Of a DNA stretch of 46,699 nt, positions 17,474-26,643 are shown in pieces; the first letter of the stretch is position 1, and each line of letters starts with the position of its first letter. Below the pieces are notes generated by a model. That model had not been told where the DNA came from and ran no database searches. It saw only the letters and a list, made by a program, of their open reading frames with translations. This DNA is from Bacillota bacterium. Lineage in GTDB: Bacteria; Bacillota; Desulfitobacteriia; Desulfitobacteriales; JAJXUE01. The translations under genes were made by a program, and so were the position numbers. The stretch is from NCBI GenBank assembly GCA_021783135.1, contig JAJXUE010000022.1:1-46699 (forward strand), given 5' to 3'.

Positions 17474-18094
17474 TCATTCTGCAATCAGGATCGCCCTTGT
17501 AGGCGCAGCTTCTGCCCCTTTAATTTTTAACGGTGCTGCGCAGAGAAAATATTCACCCGCGTCGACCTCTTTTAACCGCAACCCTTCCAGAATACTGATC
17601 CCCTGATCTAACAAAATATGATGGGTGGGATGGGTAGGTTGCCCTCGTTCGACCCCAAGAGCATCGATTCCCACTCCTTTTACCTGCTTTTCGCTTAGGT
17701 ACTGAGCTCCATCGGCATCGAGATAGATGAAATCCGGCCTAAAGCTATCTGAATAAGAATTTTGCGTCTTCAACAGCAGAAAGTCACCCGCAACTATTTG
17801 GGCTGTGGCTAAATCAGCACGGGTAATTTTGGCCGTCAAATGGGTTAAATCCAACACCTTGCACTTCGTTACCACTTGGTCCAAACTTTGCGACTCTACC
17901 GTAGCCCCGTCCACTGTGACATGCCGCGGCGCATCGAGGTGGGTGCCACAATGCATGTCCATGTGAATGCTGGACTCATATGTGGTTGCCTTGCTAAAAT
18001 CTTGGGTAACGGTGAGTCTCGGCCGCTTCTCCGGTTTGTTTTTATAAACCGCCATGTCTAACTCTATTGTCATTGAAATATCAACTATTCTCAT
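17474..18094 (-). CDS. Cyclase-family metal hydrolase (kynurenine formamidase-like)
   Basis: This belongs to the cyclase/arylformamidase superfamily of metal-dependent amide or ester hydrolases. The diagnostic metal-binding motif HCGTHLDAPRH is present (residues ~49-59), and the later GVGIDALGVERG and HHILLDQGISILEGL are typical. It has 206 residues, cytosolic. ATG 18094 overlaps the zwf stop by 4 nt (ATGA), so it is translationally coupled to zwf. The substrate is unknown; tryptophan breakdown is not implied by the neighbours. Confidence 0.9.
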   Translation of the reverse strand: MRIVDISMTIELDMAVYKNKPEKRPRLTVTQDFSKATTYESSIHMDMHCGTHLDAPRHVTVDGATVESQSLDQVVTKCKVLDLTHLTAKITRADLATAQIVAGDFLLLKTQNSYSDSFRPDFIYLDADGAQYLSEKQVKGVGIDALGVERGQPTHPTHHILLDQGISILEGLRLKEVDAGEYFLCAAPLKIKGAEAAPTRAILIAE

Positions 18095-19575
18095 ACCTGC
18101 CACCATTGACGCTGATCTTTGACCAAGAGCTGCTCAGCCGCCAGCGGACCCCACGTACCTGCGGCATAAGTTGGCAGTGCGGTCGGCTGCGTCTGCCAGG
18201 CATTGGCTATACTTTCAACAAACTTCCACGCATTCTCTACTTCATCCCAGCGTGTAAATAAAGTGGAATCTCCTTGCGTCACATCTAGCAACAGCTTTTC
18301 GTAGGCCTCGGGAGAGTTATCCTCTGCCAAACAATTTTGGCAAAAATCCATATTAACCGGTACAATTTTGTTCTGAATCCCTGGTTCTTTGACGTTAAAC
18401 TGAAAGTAAATTCCTTCGGTAGGCTGGATTTTAATGCTTAGAATGTTAGGGTGCAAAGTGCCGTAGTCTTTAAAATAAAGTATTTGTGGCAATCTTTTGA
18501 ACTGGACAATAATTTCGGTACCCTTGTTCTGCATACGTTTGCCGGTACGAATGTAAAAAGGCACCCCGGCCCAACGGAAGTTCGCCACATTTACTTTTAA
18601 CGCCACAAAAGTTTCCACGTTGGATATCAAAGATACTTTCTCTTCGGCCCGATAGGCGCGAACCTTTTTACCGTCAATTTTTCCGGCTCCATATTGCCCC
18701 CGCACGATAAATTCTTGCGCAGTTTGCGGTGTGAAGTGCTCCAATGCTTTTAGTACTTTAACCTTTTCATCCCGGATCGATTCCGTACTTAGATTTGCCG
18801 GCGGTTCCATGGCGATTAACGTCAGCAACTGGAGCATGTGGTTTTGCACCATATCACGCAGCGCGCCTGACTGCTCAAAATACTCGCCCCTGTTCTCCAC
18901 TCCCACTATTTCGCTGGAAGATATCTGAATGTTATCAATGAATTGGCTGTTCCATACCGATTCAAATACGACATTGGCAAACCGCAAAACCATGATATTC
19001 TGAATCATTTCTTTCCCTAAATAATGGTCAATGCGATAAGTGTTCTCCTCGGAAAACACCTCCGTTATCCGTTGGTTCAACGCGCGGGCAGAGCTGAGGT
19101 CGCGCCCGAACGGCTTCTCAATCACGACCTTTTGACTTGTGGTTCTGTTTTTCACCATAGAGTTCTGATACAGCTTCTCGACAATAACAGGGAAGTATTC
19201 CGGCGCAACAGCCAAATAATAAACCCTGTTACCACCTGTGCCATGTTTCTCGTCTAGCTCGGACAAGAACAGTTTCAGGTCATAATATCCACCGTCGTCG
19301 TTAAAATTAGCCTTTTGATAATAGAGGCGCTCGCACAGTTGAGCCCAAATTTTGGGGTCAACCTCAGTGCGGGAAAATTGTTGTAAAGCCTTATACGCAG
19401 CATCCATATATGCGTCGGCTTGGATATCCCGGCGCCCCACGGCGACCACGGCAAAGTTATCCGGCATGGCATTTTTTGCTTGCAGATTGTACAGCGCCGG
19501 CAGCAACTTGCGATATGTTAAATCCCCTGTACCGCCAAATATGACCATAATGCACGCTCTGGCGTCAGTCCCCAT
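18091..19575 (-). CDS. zwf: Glucose-6-phosphate 1-dehydrogenase
   Basis: This enzyme oxidises glucose-6-phosphate to 6-phosphogluconolactone, entering the oxidative pentose phosphate path and yielding NADPH. The nucleotide-binding FGGTGDLTYRKL is at the N-terminus and the catalytic motif RIDHYLGKEMIQN at residues ~180-192. The C-terminal domain includes WAGVPFYIRTGKRM. The 494 residues match the family. AAGGTGATT precedes the ATG. It lies 11 nt behind gnd on the minus strand. The lactonase gene pgl is not adjacent. Confidence 0.97.
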   Translation of the reverse strand: MGTDARACIMVIFGGTGDLTYRKLLPALYNLQAKNAMPDNFAVVAVGRRDIQADAYMDAAYKALQQFSRTEVDPKIWAQLCERLYYQKANFNDDGGYYDLKLFLSELDEKHGTGGNRVYYLAVAPEYFPVIVEKLYQNSMVKNRTTSQKVVIEKPFGRDLSSARALNQRITEVFSEENTYRIDHYLGKEMIQNIMVLRFANVVFESVWNSQFIDNIQISSSEIVGVENRGEYFEQSGALRDMVQNHMLQLLTLIAMEPPANLSTESIRDEKVKVLKALEHFTPQTAQEFIVRGQYGAGKIDGKKVRAYRAEEKVSLISNVETFVALKVNVANFRWAGVPFYIRTGKRMQNKGTEIIVQFKRLPQILYFKDYGTLHPNILSIKIQPTEGIYFQFNVKEPGIQNKIVPVNMDFCQNCLAEDNSPEAYEKLLLDVTQGDSTLFTRWDEVENAWKFVESIANAWQTQPTALPTYAAGTWGPLAAEQLLVKDQRQWWQV

Positions 19576-19586
19576 TTAATCACCTT

Positions 19587-20492
19587 CTACTGTTTTTCTA
19601 CCGCATGCCCGCCAAATTCATTGCGCAAAGCCGCAACTACCTTGCCGGAAAAGGTGTCCGTCTGCTGCGACCGATAGCGCGTAAACAGCGACTCCGCTAT
19701 CACCGGTACTGCAACACTAAGGTCAAGCGCCTCCTGCACGGTCCACAGGCCTTCACCTGAGGCATGCACTACTCCCTTGATCTGCTCAAGCTCCGGGTCA
19801 CGGCTTAAGGCCTTTTCGGTCAATTCCATTAACCAACCACGAATAACAGAACCGTGGCTCCATACGCCGGCAACTTGCCTGTAATCCAAGTCAAACCTGC
19901 CTGCTTGCAAAATTTCAAAGCCCTCGCCGATAGCTTGCATCATGCCATACTCGATGCCATTATGCACCATCTTAACGTAGTGCCCCGAACCGTTCGCACC
20001 GGTATGCACGTATCCGTTTTTCACACTTATCGCTTGAAACAATGGTTCTAATACCTGAAATACTTCTGCTTCGGCCCCAACCATGGTGCACGCTCCATAC
20101 CTGGCCCCCGAAATTCCCCCGCTGGTGCCTACATCGACAAAATCAATCCCCTGCTGCTTTAAATGGGCATAGCGGTTGAGTGTATCCTTATAGTTAGAGT
20201 TTCCGCCGTCGATAATAATGTCGTGTGGCTGTAACATTACGGCAAGCTGCGCAATTACATCATCTACCGGCTTGCCTGCAGGTACCATTAGCCAGATTAC
20301 CCTGCGCCCGTCCAGACGGCTGACCAATTCCTCTAAGCTGGCAACCCCGATGATACCTTGCTGGTTAGCCTTGTCCACCGCTTCCGGCGACCTGTTATAG
20401 GCGACCACTTGATAACCATGTTCCTGCATATTTAAGGCTAGATTAAAGCCCATCTTTCCTAACCCTACCAAGCCTACTTGTATCCCAGCCAC
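19587..20492 (-). CDS. gnd: 6-phosphogluconate dehydrogenase, short (YqeC/GndA-like) type
   Basis: This enzyme oxidatively decarboxylates 6-phosphogluconate to ribulose-5-phosphate. The N-terminal dinucleotide fold has GLVGLGKMGFNLALN, and NRS follows beta strand 2, which favours NADP(H) by inference. The substrate loop is GTSGGISGA and the catalytic motif is GHYVKMVHNGIEYG. At about 301 residues it is the short form. GTG 20492 is chosen because AAAGGAGG lies 8 nt upstream. It is the first gene of gnd-zwf-cyclase. Confidence 0.94.
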   Translation of the reverse strand: MAGIQVGLVGLGKMGFNLALNMQEHGYQVVAYNRSPEAVDKANQQGIIGVASLEELVSRLDGRRVIWLMVPAGKPVDDVIAQLAVMLQPHDIIIDGGNSNYKDTLNRYAHLKQQGIDFVDVGTSGGISGARYGACTMVGAEAEVFQVLEPLFQAISVKNGYVHTGANGSGHYVKMVHNGIEYGMMQAIGEGFEILQAGRFDLDYRQVAGVWSHGSVIRGWLMELTEKALSRDPELEQIKGVVHASGEGLWTVQEALDLSVAVPVIAESLFTRYRSQQTDTFSGKVVAALRNEFGGHAVEKQ

Positions 20493-20593
20493 AGCTCGTA
20501 CCTCCTTTAATTCGATCAATTATATTTACAATTACCCAATATACTAATTTTACACCTAATATCTAAATTTTAGTATTTTTTCTTGCCCTCATG

Positions 20594-20628
20594 AAAAGCG
20601 CGCATCGGTTTCCTCTACGCGCGCTTTT
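20594..20628 (-). terminator. Second hairpin downstream of fdhA
   Basis: AAAAGCGCGC pairs with GCGCGCTTTT around a 15-nt loop. It lies downstream of the main fdhA terminator and upstream of gnd, all on the minus strand. It can act as a back-up terminator. Another hairpin (CCTCGCC/GGCGAGG at 20650-20668) lies between the two. Confidence 0.6.
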
Positions 20629-20647
20629 CCTCGTACTATCTTCCGCT
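20625..20647. repeat. Dispersed 23-nt motif, copy at 20.6 kb
   Basis: This is the partner of the motif at 34085-34107 (21 of 23 bases identical, including GTACTATCT). It directly follows the GCGCGC hairpin downstream of fdhA. Confidence 0.55.
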
Positions 20648-20684
20648 GCCCTCGCCTAGTTGGCGAGGTTATAATTTCTGATAG

Positions 20685-20735
20685 TGAAAAATAACAGGGG
20701 GCGTCTCAAGCCTAGCTTGAGCTGCCCCCTGTTTT
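20685..20735 (-). terminator. Terminator of the formate dehydrogenase operon
   Basis: On the minus strand AACAGGGGGC pairs with GCCCCCTGTT, and an inner CTCAAGC/GCTTGAG stem extends the hairpin. ATTTTTC follows. It lies 28 nt past the fdhA stop codon. Confidence 0.88.
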
Positions 20736-20762
20736 GCATATGATTTTCCCTTGTGGCGGTTT

Positions 20763-23468
20763 TTACTTCGCGCCTTGTGCCCAGTCCGGTTTTTCAGCCT
20801 TGGAAATTTTAACACCGCAGATTTTGTACTCATACGTCTTGGTCACTTTATCCGAGGCCCCATTGGTTAATTCATTAACAGGACTTTCCAGGAAGTGATG
20901 GGTCATAAACAGCACCCCGGGCGGCACCCGGTCTGTCAGTTTAACCCTGGTCACCAACTGACCCCGTCTTGATTGCACGTGCATATAATCTCCGTCTGCG
21001 ACCCCAATATTAGCACCATCCAGCGGATTTAACTCCGCCATCTCTTCAGGACTATACGCCTCTAACCCTTTGGAATTGCGGGTCATTACGCCGTAATGGT
21101 ATAGCATACGCCCTGTGGTAAGCAAGATAGGATACTCGTCGTCAGGGGATTCAGCCGGCAGTTCATAGTCGATACTTTGGAACAGTCCTAAACCACGCAC
21201 GAACTTACCTGCATGCAAGAACTTAGTTCCGGAATGCTCTTTTGACGGTACCGGCCACTGCAGCCCATCGTTATCGATGCGATCATAGTCAATACCGGCA
21301 TAAGATGGGGTCACGCTGGCAATCTCGGCCATGATTTCTGCCGGATGCCTATAGTTGAAGTTGCCGCCCATGCGATTAGCAACCTCCATAATTATTTGCC
21401 AATCCGGTTTACAATTGCCGAGTGGCTCGATTGCTTTACGCACTCGTTGCACACGGCGTTCTGTATTGGTAAAGGTTCCGTCCTTCTCGGCAAAACTTGC
21501 ACCAGGTAAAATAACGTCAGCCAATTTCGCCGTTTCACTCATGAAAAGTTCCTGAACTACGAGGAAGTCGAGACTCTGCAGTCCTTTACGCACGTGATTG
21601 GCATCAGCATCAGTTAGTATCGGATCTTCGCCAAAATCATACAGTGCCCGCAGCTTACCTTCGACTGCGCCATCAAACATATCCGGAATCATAAAGCCGA
21701 GCTTATTATCTAGTTTAGCCCCCCAAGCCTTTTCAAACTTAGCGTGAACCACCGGATCAACTACAGACTGATAACCCGGATAGACATTCGGCAAAGCTCC
21801 CATGTCACAGGCGCCCTGCACATTATTCTGGCCGCGCAGGGGATTAACTCCGGCGTTCTCTTTACCCATATTACCGGTAAGCATCGCTAAGTTAGCCAGG
21901 CTCATAACGTTGTCAGTACCACAGGTATGCTCCGTAATGCCCAGCGTGTAGAAAATTTGCGCCCGTTCAGCAGTAGCGTAGATCCTGGCTGCCTCATACA
22001 GTTTCTCTTGTGGCACCCCGGTAACTTTGGCGACAAAATCAGGTGTATAATTAGCTACGGTCTTGCGGAGATTTTCAAACCCTTCCGTACGCGCCTCAAT
22101 AAAAGCACTGTCTTGCCAGCCTTCTTTGAGGATAATGTGCATTAAGCCGTTAATTAATGGTACATCTGTCCCTGGTCGATGGCGCAGCCACAGTGTAGCG
22201 CGCTCAGTTAGTTCAATAGCCCGCGGGTCACACACCACCAGTTGGGCACCCTTGCGCACGGCTTGCAGCATCTTAGCCCCGATAATGGGATGGGCTTCCG
22301 TAGTATTTGAGCCGATTACAAATAACACTTTAGAATCAGGGATTTCGTTAATGGAGTTGGTCATTGCTCCGGAACCAAAGGAAGTGGCCAGACCGGCCAC
22401 AGTAGGACTGTGTCAGGTCCGGGCGCAGTGATCCACGTTGTTCGTGCCTATCACTGCGCGCATGAATTTTTGCATTAGGTAATTTTCTTCATTTGTACAC
22501 CTGGCAGAGCTTAAGCCTGCAATAGAATCCGGCCCATACTTTTCCTTGATTGCTGTTAATTTCTCTGCCACCAAGTTTAACGCTTCATCCCACGTAGCTT
22601 CCACAAACACCCCGTCTCGCTTAATTAGCGGGGTAGTTATTCTTCTATCACTATGAATAAAATCGGTGCCAAAACGACCTTTGATACACAAATGGCGTCC
22701 GTTAACAACACTTGTCTCATTGCCAGTTACCCCAATTACCTTACCGTCTTTGACGTTTAAGTCGTAGTTGCAACCGACACCGCAGAAATTACACGTAGTT
22801 TTAACTTTGCGAATTTCCCACGGCCGTCCTTTGCCAATCATATTCTTTTCCGTCAGTGCGCCTACAGGACAAACTGCAACACAGCTGCCACAAAAGACGC
22901 AATCTGACTCGCCTAATGGCAGTAAGGCTGGGCTAACTTCTGTATTAAAGCCGCGATAAGCGAAATCAATCACGCTGCGTCCTTGGATTTCCTCACAAGC
23001 CCGTACACATTTGCCACATAAAATACATTTATTCATATCTCGGACAATGAAATGATTGGAATCGTCGATCGGATGTTGGGCCTTTTCACCCTCAAACGGT
23101 TGATTGGCAACCTCATACTCGTAGGCGTACGCAGCCAGAGAACAATCTCCCATTTTTTGGCACACCATGCAGTCCAGCGGGTGATTGGCTACCATTAGCT
23201 CCAGTACGGTCTTTCTGGCTTCCCTCACTGTTGCAGTGTTAGTCCTTACTACCATACCCTGACCGGCAGTGGTAACACAAGACGGGGGTAAATTACGCAT
23301 TCCTTCAATCTCTACAACGCACAGACGACACCCGCCCGGACTGGAAAGTTCCGGATCATGGCAGAGAGTGGGAATGATAATGTCGTTATAACGGCAAGCT
23401 TCCAGAACGGTCGCGCCCTTAGGGGCTTGGACTTCTTTACCGTCAATGTTCAAGGTAATAAATTCCAC
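20763..23468 (-). CDS. fdhA: Formate dehydrogenase catalytic subunit, selenoprotein with NuoG-like N-terminus
   Basis: This is one 901-residue gene read through an in-frame TGA at 22415-22413 as selenocysteine (Sec352), in the motif CARTUHSPTVAGLA. A SECIS hairpin follows directly. The N-terminus has a [2Fe-2S] site (Cys36, 47, 50, 64), a His/Cys cluster site (His96, Cys100, 103, 109) and two [4Fe-4S] sites (Cys148-158 and 190-200). The bis-MGD catalytic domain starts with its own [4Fe-4S] site (Cys226, 229, 233, 261). It reversibly oxidises formate to CO2 and passes electrons to the NuoF-like partner. The start is GTG with AAAGGAG upstream. A standard gene caller would split it at the TGA. 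Confidence 0.95.
22384..22415 (-). promoter_or_regulatory. Bacterial SECIS element and UGA(Sec) codon of fdhA
   Basis: The UGA (22415-22413) is followed after 12 nt by a perfect 6-bp hairpin GTGGCC-GGTCT-GGCCAC. The apical GGUCU loop and its distance from the UGA closely match the E. coli fdhF SECIS bound by SelB. It lies inside the coding sequence, as usual in bacteria. selA, selB, selC and selD are not in this window. Confidence 0.92.
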
Positions 23469-23498
23469 GTTTTGCTCTCCTTTCTCCTTATATTCGAG

Positions 23499-25448
23499 TT
23501 AGCCTTTGATTACAGCGCCGAACTTACACTTATCCATGCACGTACCGCATTTAATACATTGGCTGGCATCAATGCGATATGGCTTCTTGAGTTCTCCACT
23601 AATGCAATTAACCGGACATGCCTTAGCACACGCTCCGCACCCAACACATTTTTCGCTGTCAATCCTATAGGTCAACAGGGCAGAACAAGCACCGGCAGGA
23701 CACCTTTTTTCGTTGATGTGGGCCTCATACTCATGTCGGAAATATTTCAAAGTTGTTAAAATCGGATTAGGTGCAGTCTGGCCTAAACCGCAGAGTGACG
23801 TAGCCTGAATGTTCTTGGCTAAGCGCTCCAGCGTTTCAATATCTCCTGCTTTTCCTTGCCCTTTCGTAATTCGGGTCAGGATTTCCAACATGCGTTTAGT
23901 GCCTTCACGACAGGGTGTACACTTACCGCAGGATTCTTTCTGGGTAAAGTTAAGGAAAAAACGGGCAATGTCGACCATGCAGGTAGTCTCATCCATCGTA
24001 ACAAGCCCACCCGAACCTACCATGGCACCGACTTTAATCAAGGAGTCATAATCAACCGGTAAATCAAGCATTTCCTTCGGCAAACAACCCCCCGAGGGGC
24101 CGCCAATTTGGACAGCTTTGAACTCCTTGCCGTTTTGGATACCGCCGCCGATATCAAAAATTATCTCGCGTAGGGTAACGCCCATGGGAACTTCGGCTAA
24201 CCCGGTATTATTCACTTTACCCGTTAACGCAAACACTTTGGTTCCCTTGCTGCGCTCCGTACCAAGCCCAGCATACCATTCACTGCCGCGACGCAAGATA
24301 GCTGGCACATTGGCATAGGTCTCGACATTGTTAATGTTAGTCGGTTTATCCCAAAGACCTTTGACGGCAGGGAAGGGCGGCCTCACCCGAGGCATGCCAC
24401 GTTTGCCTTCTACGGATGCCATTAAGGCGGTCTCTTCGCCACACACAAAAGCTCCGGCACCGGCTTTGATTTTTAGATGAAAGTCAAAGCCCGAGTTTAA
24501 AACGTTATCTCCCAACACGCCACAGGCTGACGCTTGATCAATTGCAACTTTAAGGCGTTTGATGGCGAGCGGATATTCGGCCCGCACGTAGATTACACCG
24601 TTGTTGGCGCCAATAGCATATCCAGCGACAAGCATACCCTCAATTACAGCATGAGGATCGCCTTCTAAAACTGAGCGGTCCATAAAGGCACCAGGGTCGC
24701 CTTCATCCGCATTGCAGACGACATATTTCTCATCACCCGGTGACTTAGACGCAAATTCCCACTTTTGGCCAGTGGAGAACCCTGCGCCGCCTCTGCCGCG
24801 CAACCCCGATTTTTTGACATCTTCAATCACTTCAAGCGGAGACATTGTTAACGCCTTGACAAACCCTTTGTAGCCATCACGCGCTATATACTCCTCCATG
24901 TTTTCCGGATCGATGTGTCCGCAGTTTCTTAATACATTACGTTGTTGCTTTTTATAAAAAGGGATATCTTGATAGTGCCGTACCTTCTCGCCAGTAATTG
25001 GTTCCTTATAAAGCAGCCGGTCAACCAATTCACCCTTGCCCAAGGCCTTCTCGACTAATTCCGGCACATCTTCTGGCTGAACCCGGCAGTAAAACGTTCC
25101 CTCCGGCTCCACAATAAAGATGGGACCTTGTTCACAAAACCCATGGCAGCCGGTAACGGTGATTTTCACTTTGTCGGCAAGCCCTTGCTTGGCCAATTCT
25201 GCCTCAAGGGCAGCATCTACTTTACGAGAACCGGAAGAAATGCAGCCAGATCCGGCGCAAATCAAAACTTGTTTTAACCCCGATTCAGGGGCAATCACTA
25301 CCTGCTTCAAACGTGTTTGTACTTTTTCCTTGCAGCTGGCATCATCGTGACATAACGGCCCTTCCGTACGGCAGGCGATATATTTGTCGCATGGCGTAGT
25401 GGGCGTATGAGTACACTTGTCGCAGCATACCTCCATTAGACTGTTCAT
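23499..25448 (-). CDS. HydB/NuoF-like flavoprotein subunit of formate dehydrogenase
   Basis: This NAD(H)-binding FMN subunit would link FdhA to NAD. Domains in order: a Cys-rich extension (seven Cys within residues 8-39), a thioredoxin-like [2Fe-2S] domain (Cys64, 69, 101, 105), and the NuoF core with GRGGAGFSTG (FMN) and CNADEGDPGAFMDR (NADH). The cluster site SCGKCTPCREGT follows, and a C-terminal ferredoxin carries two [4Fe-4S] motifs. The added 2Fe-2S and ferredoxin domains are those of HydB in electron-bifurcating hydrogenases, not of plain NuoF. GGAGG lies 7 nt before the ATG. It is 11 nt behind the NuoE-like gene and 30 nt before fdhA. Confidence 0.92.
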   Translation of the reverse strand: MNSLMEVCCDKCTHTPTTPCDKYIACRTEGPLCHDDASCKEKVQTRLKQVVIAPESGLKQVLICAGSGCISSGSRKVDAALEAELAKQGLADKVKITVTGCHGFCEQGPIFIVEPEGTFYCRVQPEDVPELVEKALGKGELVDRLLYKEPITGEKVRHYQDIPFYKKQQRNVLRNCGHIDPENMEEYIARDGYKGFVKALTMSPLEVIEDVKKSGLRGRGGAGFSTGQKWEFASKSPGDEKYVVCNADEGDPGAFMDRSVLEGDPHAVIEGMLVAGYAIGANNGVIYVRAEYPLAIKRLKVAIDQASACGVLGDNVLNSGFDFHLKIKAGAGAFVCGEETALMASVEGKRGMPRVRPPFPAVKGLWDKPTNINNVETYANVPAILRRGSEWYAGLGTERSKGTKVFALTGKVNNTGLAEVPMGVTLREIIFDIGGGIQNGKEFKAVQIGGPSGGCLPKEMLDLPVDYDSLIKVGAMVGSGGLVTMDETTCMVDIARFFLNFTQKESCGKCTPCREGTKRMLEILTRITKGQGKAGDIETLERLAKNIQATSLCGLGQTAPNPILTTLKYFRHEYEAHINEKRCPAGACSALLTYRIDSEKCVGCGACAKACPVNCISGELKKPYRIDASQCIKCGTCMDKCKFGAVIKG

Positions 25449-25459
25449 CCTACCGCCTC

Positions 25460-25954
25460 CTATTCGTATTGGGCCAGGATTTTCCCAAGTTTGTCGGGCG
25501 TTAACCTGCCGTGAGTATCTTCATTCACCATAATTACCGGAGCCAAACCACAGGCCCCAATACAAGCAATCGACTCTAAGGTATAACGGAGATCTTCACT
25601 TGTCTGCCCGTCCTCAATGCCGAGTTCTTTCTGAATTGTTTCTAAGATTTTTGCCCCGCCCCTGACATGGCAGGCTGTTCCTAAGCAAACTCGAACTATA
25701 TTTCTGCCTCGGGGATTTAAATGGAACTGGGCGTAAAAGGTAACAACGCCATATACTTTACTCAAAGGAATTTTTAGTTCGAAGCTAATCCTGCGCAACA
25801 CCTCGGCTGGCAGGTAACCATAAACTTCCTGAGTTTCCTGTAGGACCGGTATTAGGGCGCCTTTTTGCTGTTTGTACTTGGCCAAGATTTCTCCAAGTTT
25901 AATCTCTTTTGGGTCCGGCTGTAAGCCGTCTTCCACTGCACACTGGCAACTCAT
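25460..25954 (-). CDS. HydC/NuoE-like [2Fe-2S] subunit
   Basis: This thioredoxin-like [2Fe-2S] protein is the small partner of the HydB/NuoF-like subunit. The four cluster Cys lie in CLGTACHVRG and ACIGACGLAP. The N-terminal helical part contains the family segment GYLPAEVLRRISFEL, followed by KVYGVVTFYAQF. An unusual CxC (MSCQC) opens the protein. GGGAGG lies 7 nt before the ATG. It lies in the operon cyclo-ligase, NuoE-like, NuoF-like, fdhA. Confidence 0.94.
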   Translation of the reverse strand: MSCQCAVEDGLQPDPKEIKLGEILAKYKQQKGALIPVLQETQEVYGYLPAEVLRRISFELKIPLSKVYGVVTFYAQFHLNPRGRNIVRVCLGTACHVRGGAKILETIQKELGIEDGQTSEDLRYTLESIACIGACGLAPVIMVNEDTHGRLTPDKLGKILAQYE

Positions 25955-25972
25955 CCTTTAACCTCCCTCTGC

Positions 25973-26539
25973 TCATTTAACCATAATTAGCCTGGATTCG
26001 GTGACTACCATATGCATTGGGCAGTCATGGGGATCCGGTTGGATTTCAGGCAAAATTTGGGCCTCAAACGCTAAAGCCACCAGTGGAACTGCCGCACGCA
26101 GTTGGGGTACAAAACGATCATAATAGCCCGCTCCGTAACCCACGCGGTTGCCATTTGCGTCAAACGCCACACCCGGTACCAACACTAAGTCTATCTCTAA
26201 AGGATCCACCGAAGGGCAAACCTCCGGCTTGGGTTCCCTAATCCCCCAGGTTCCTGCTTGCAAGTCAGCGGAGATATTGCATATCTGTTTCGGTGTAATT
26301 GTTTTGTCAGCATTACATACCGGAACCACTACTCGCTTTCCTTGCACTAGGAGTTCCTCTATTAGGGCTTCAGTTTCCACTTCACCGCGAAAATCAAGAT
26401 ATAGCATTACCGTCTTGGCTTCTTGAAAGGCAGGTAACTCTTTAATTCGCTCAGAAATGTTTTGGCTTTTAGCGGCGCGTTCATCTGCGCTAAGGGCGGC
26501 CCGCTTGGTCAAAGCCGCCTGACGTAGTTGCTGTTTCAA
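25973..26539 (-). CDS. 5-formyltetrahydrofolate cyclo-ligase
   Basis: This enzyme uses ATP to convert 5-formyl-THF to 5,10-methenyl-THF, returning a stored folate to the one-carbon pool. The family motifs are VLVPGVAFD and GYGAGYYDRF (ATP/Mg site), with an Arg/Lys-rich N-terminal helix. TTG 26539 is chosen because GGGGG lies 7 nt upstream; GTG 26545 is also in frame. It lies 18 nt upstream of the NuoE-like gene on the same strand, so it is probably cotranscribed with formate dehydrogenase. That fits formate-linked C1 metabolism. Confidence 0.93.
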   Translation of the reverse strand: MKQQLRQAALTKRAALSADERAAKSQNISERIKELPAFQEAKTVMLYLDFRGEVETEALIEELLVQGKRVVVPVCNADKTITPKQICNISADLQAGTWGIREPKPEVCPSVDPLEIDLVLVPGVAFDANGNRVGYGAGYYDRFVPQLRAAVPLVALAFEAQILPEIQPDPHDCPMHMVVTESRLIMVK

Positions 26540-26643
26540 GTTCACACCCCCTAAGAAAACGGCAAGAACAATCAAATATTAGACAAGCAACAAACAAAAT
26601 CCTGCCTGTAGCACAAATATTCTGACTATATATTTGCGACACT

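Noticed and set aside
20763-23468. fdhA as a pseudogene or two separate genes
   Set aside because: The interrupting TGA sits exactly at the conserved selenocysteine position, is followed by a SECIS hairpin, and the frame is unchanged on both sides.
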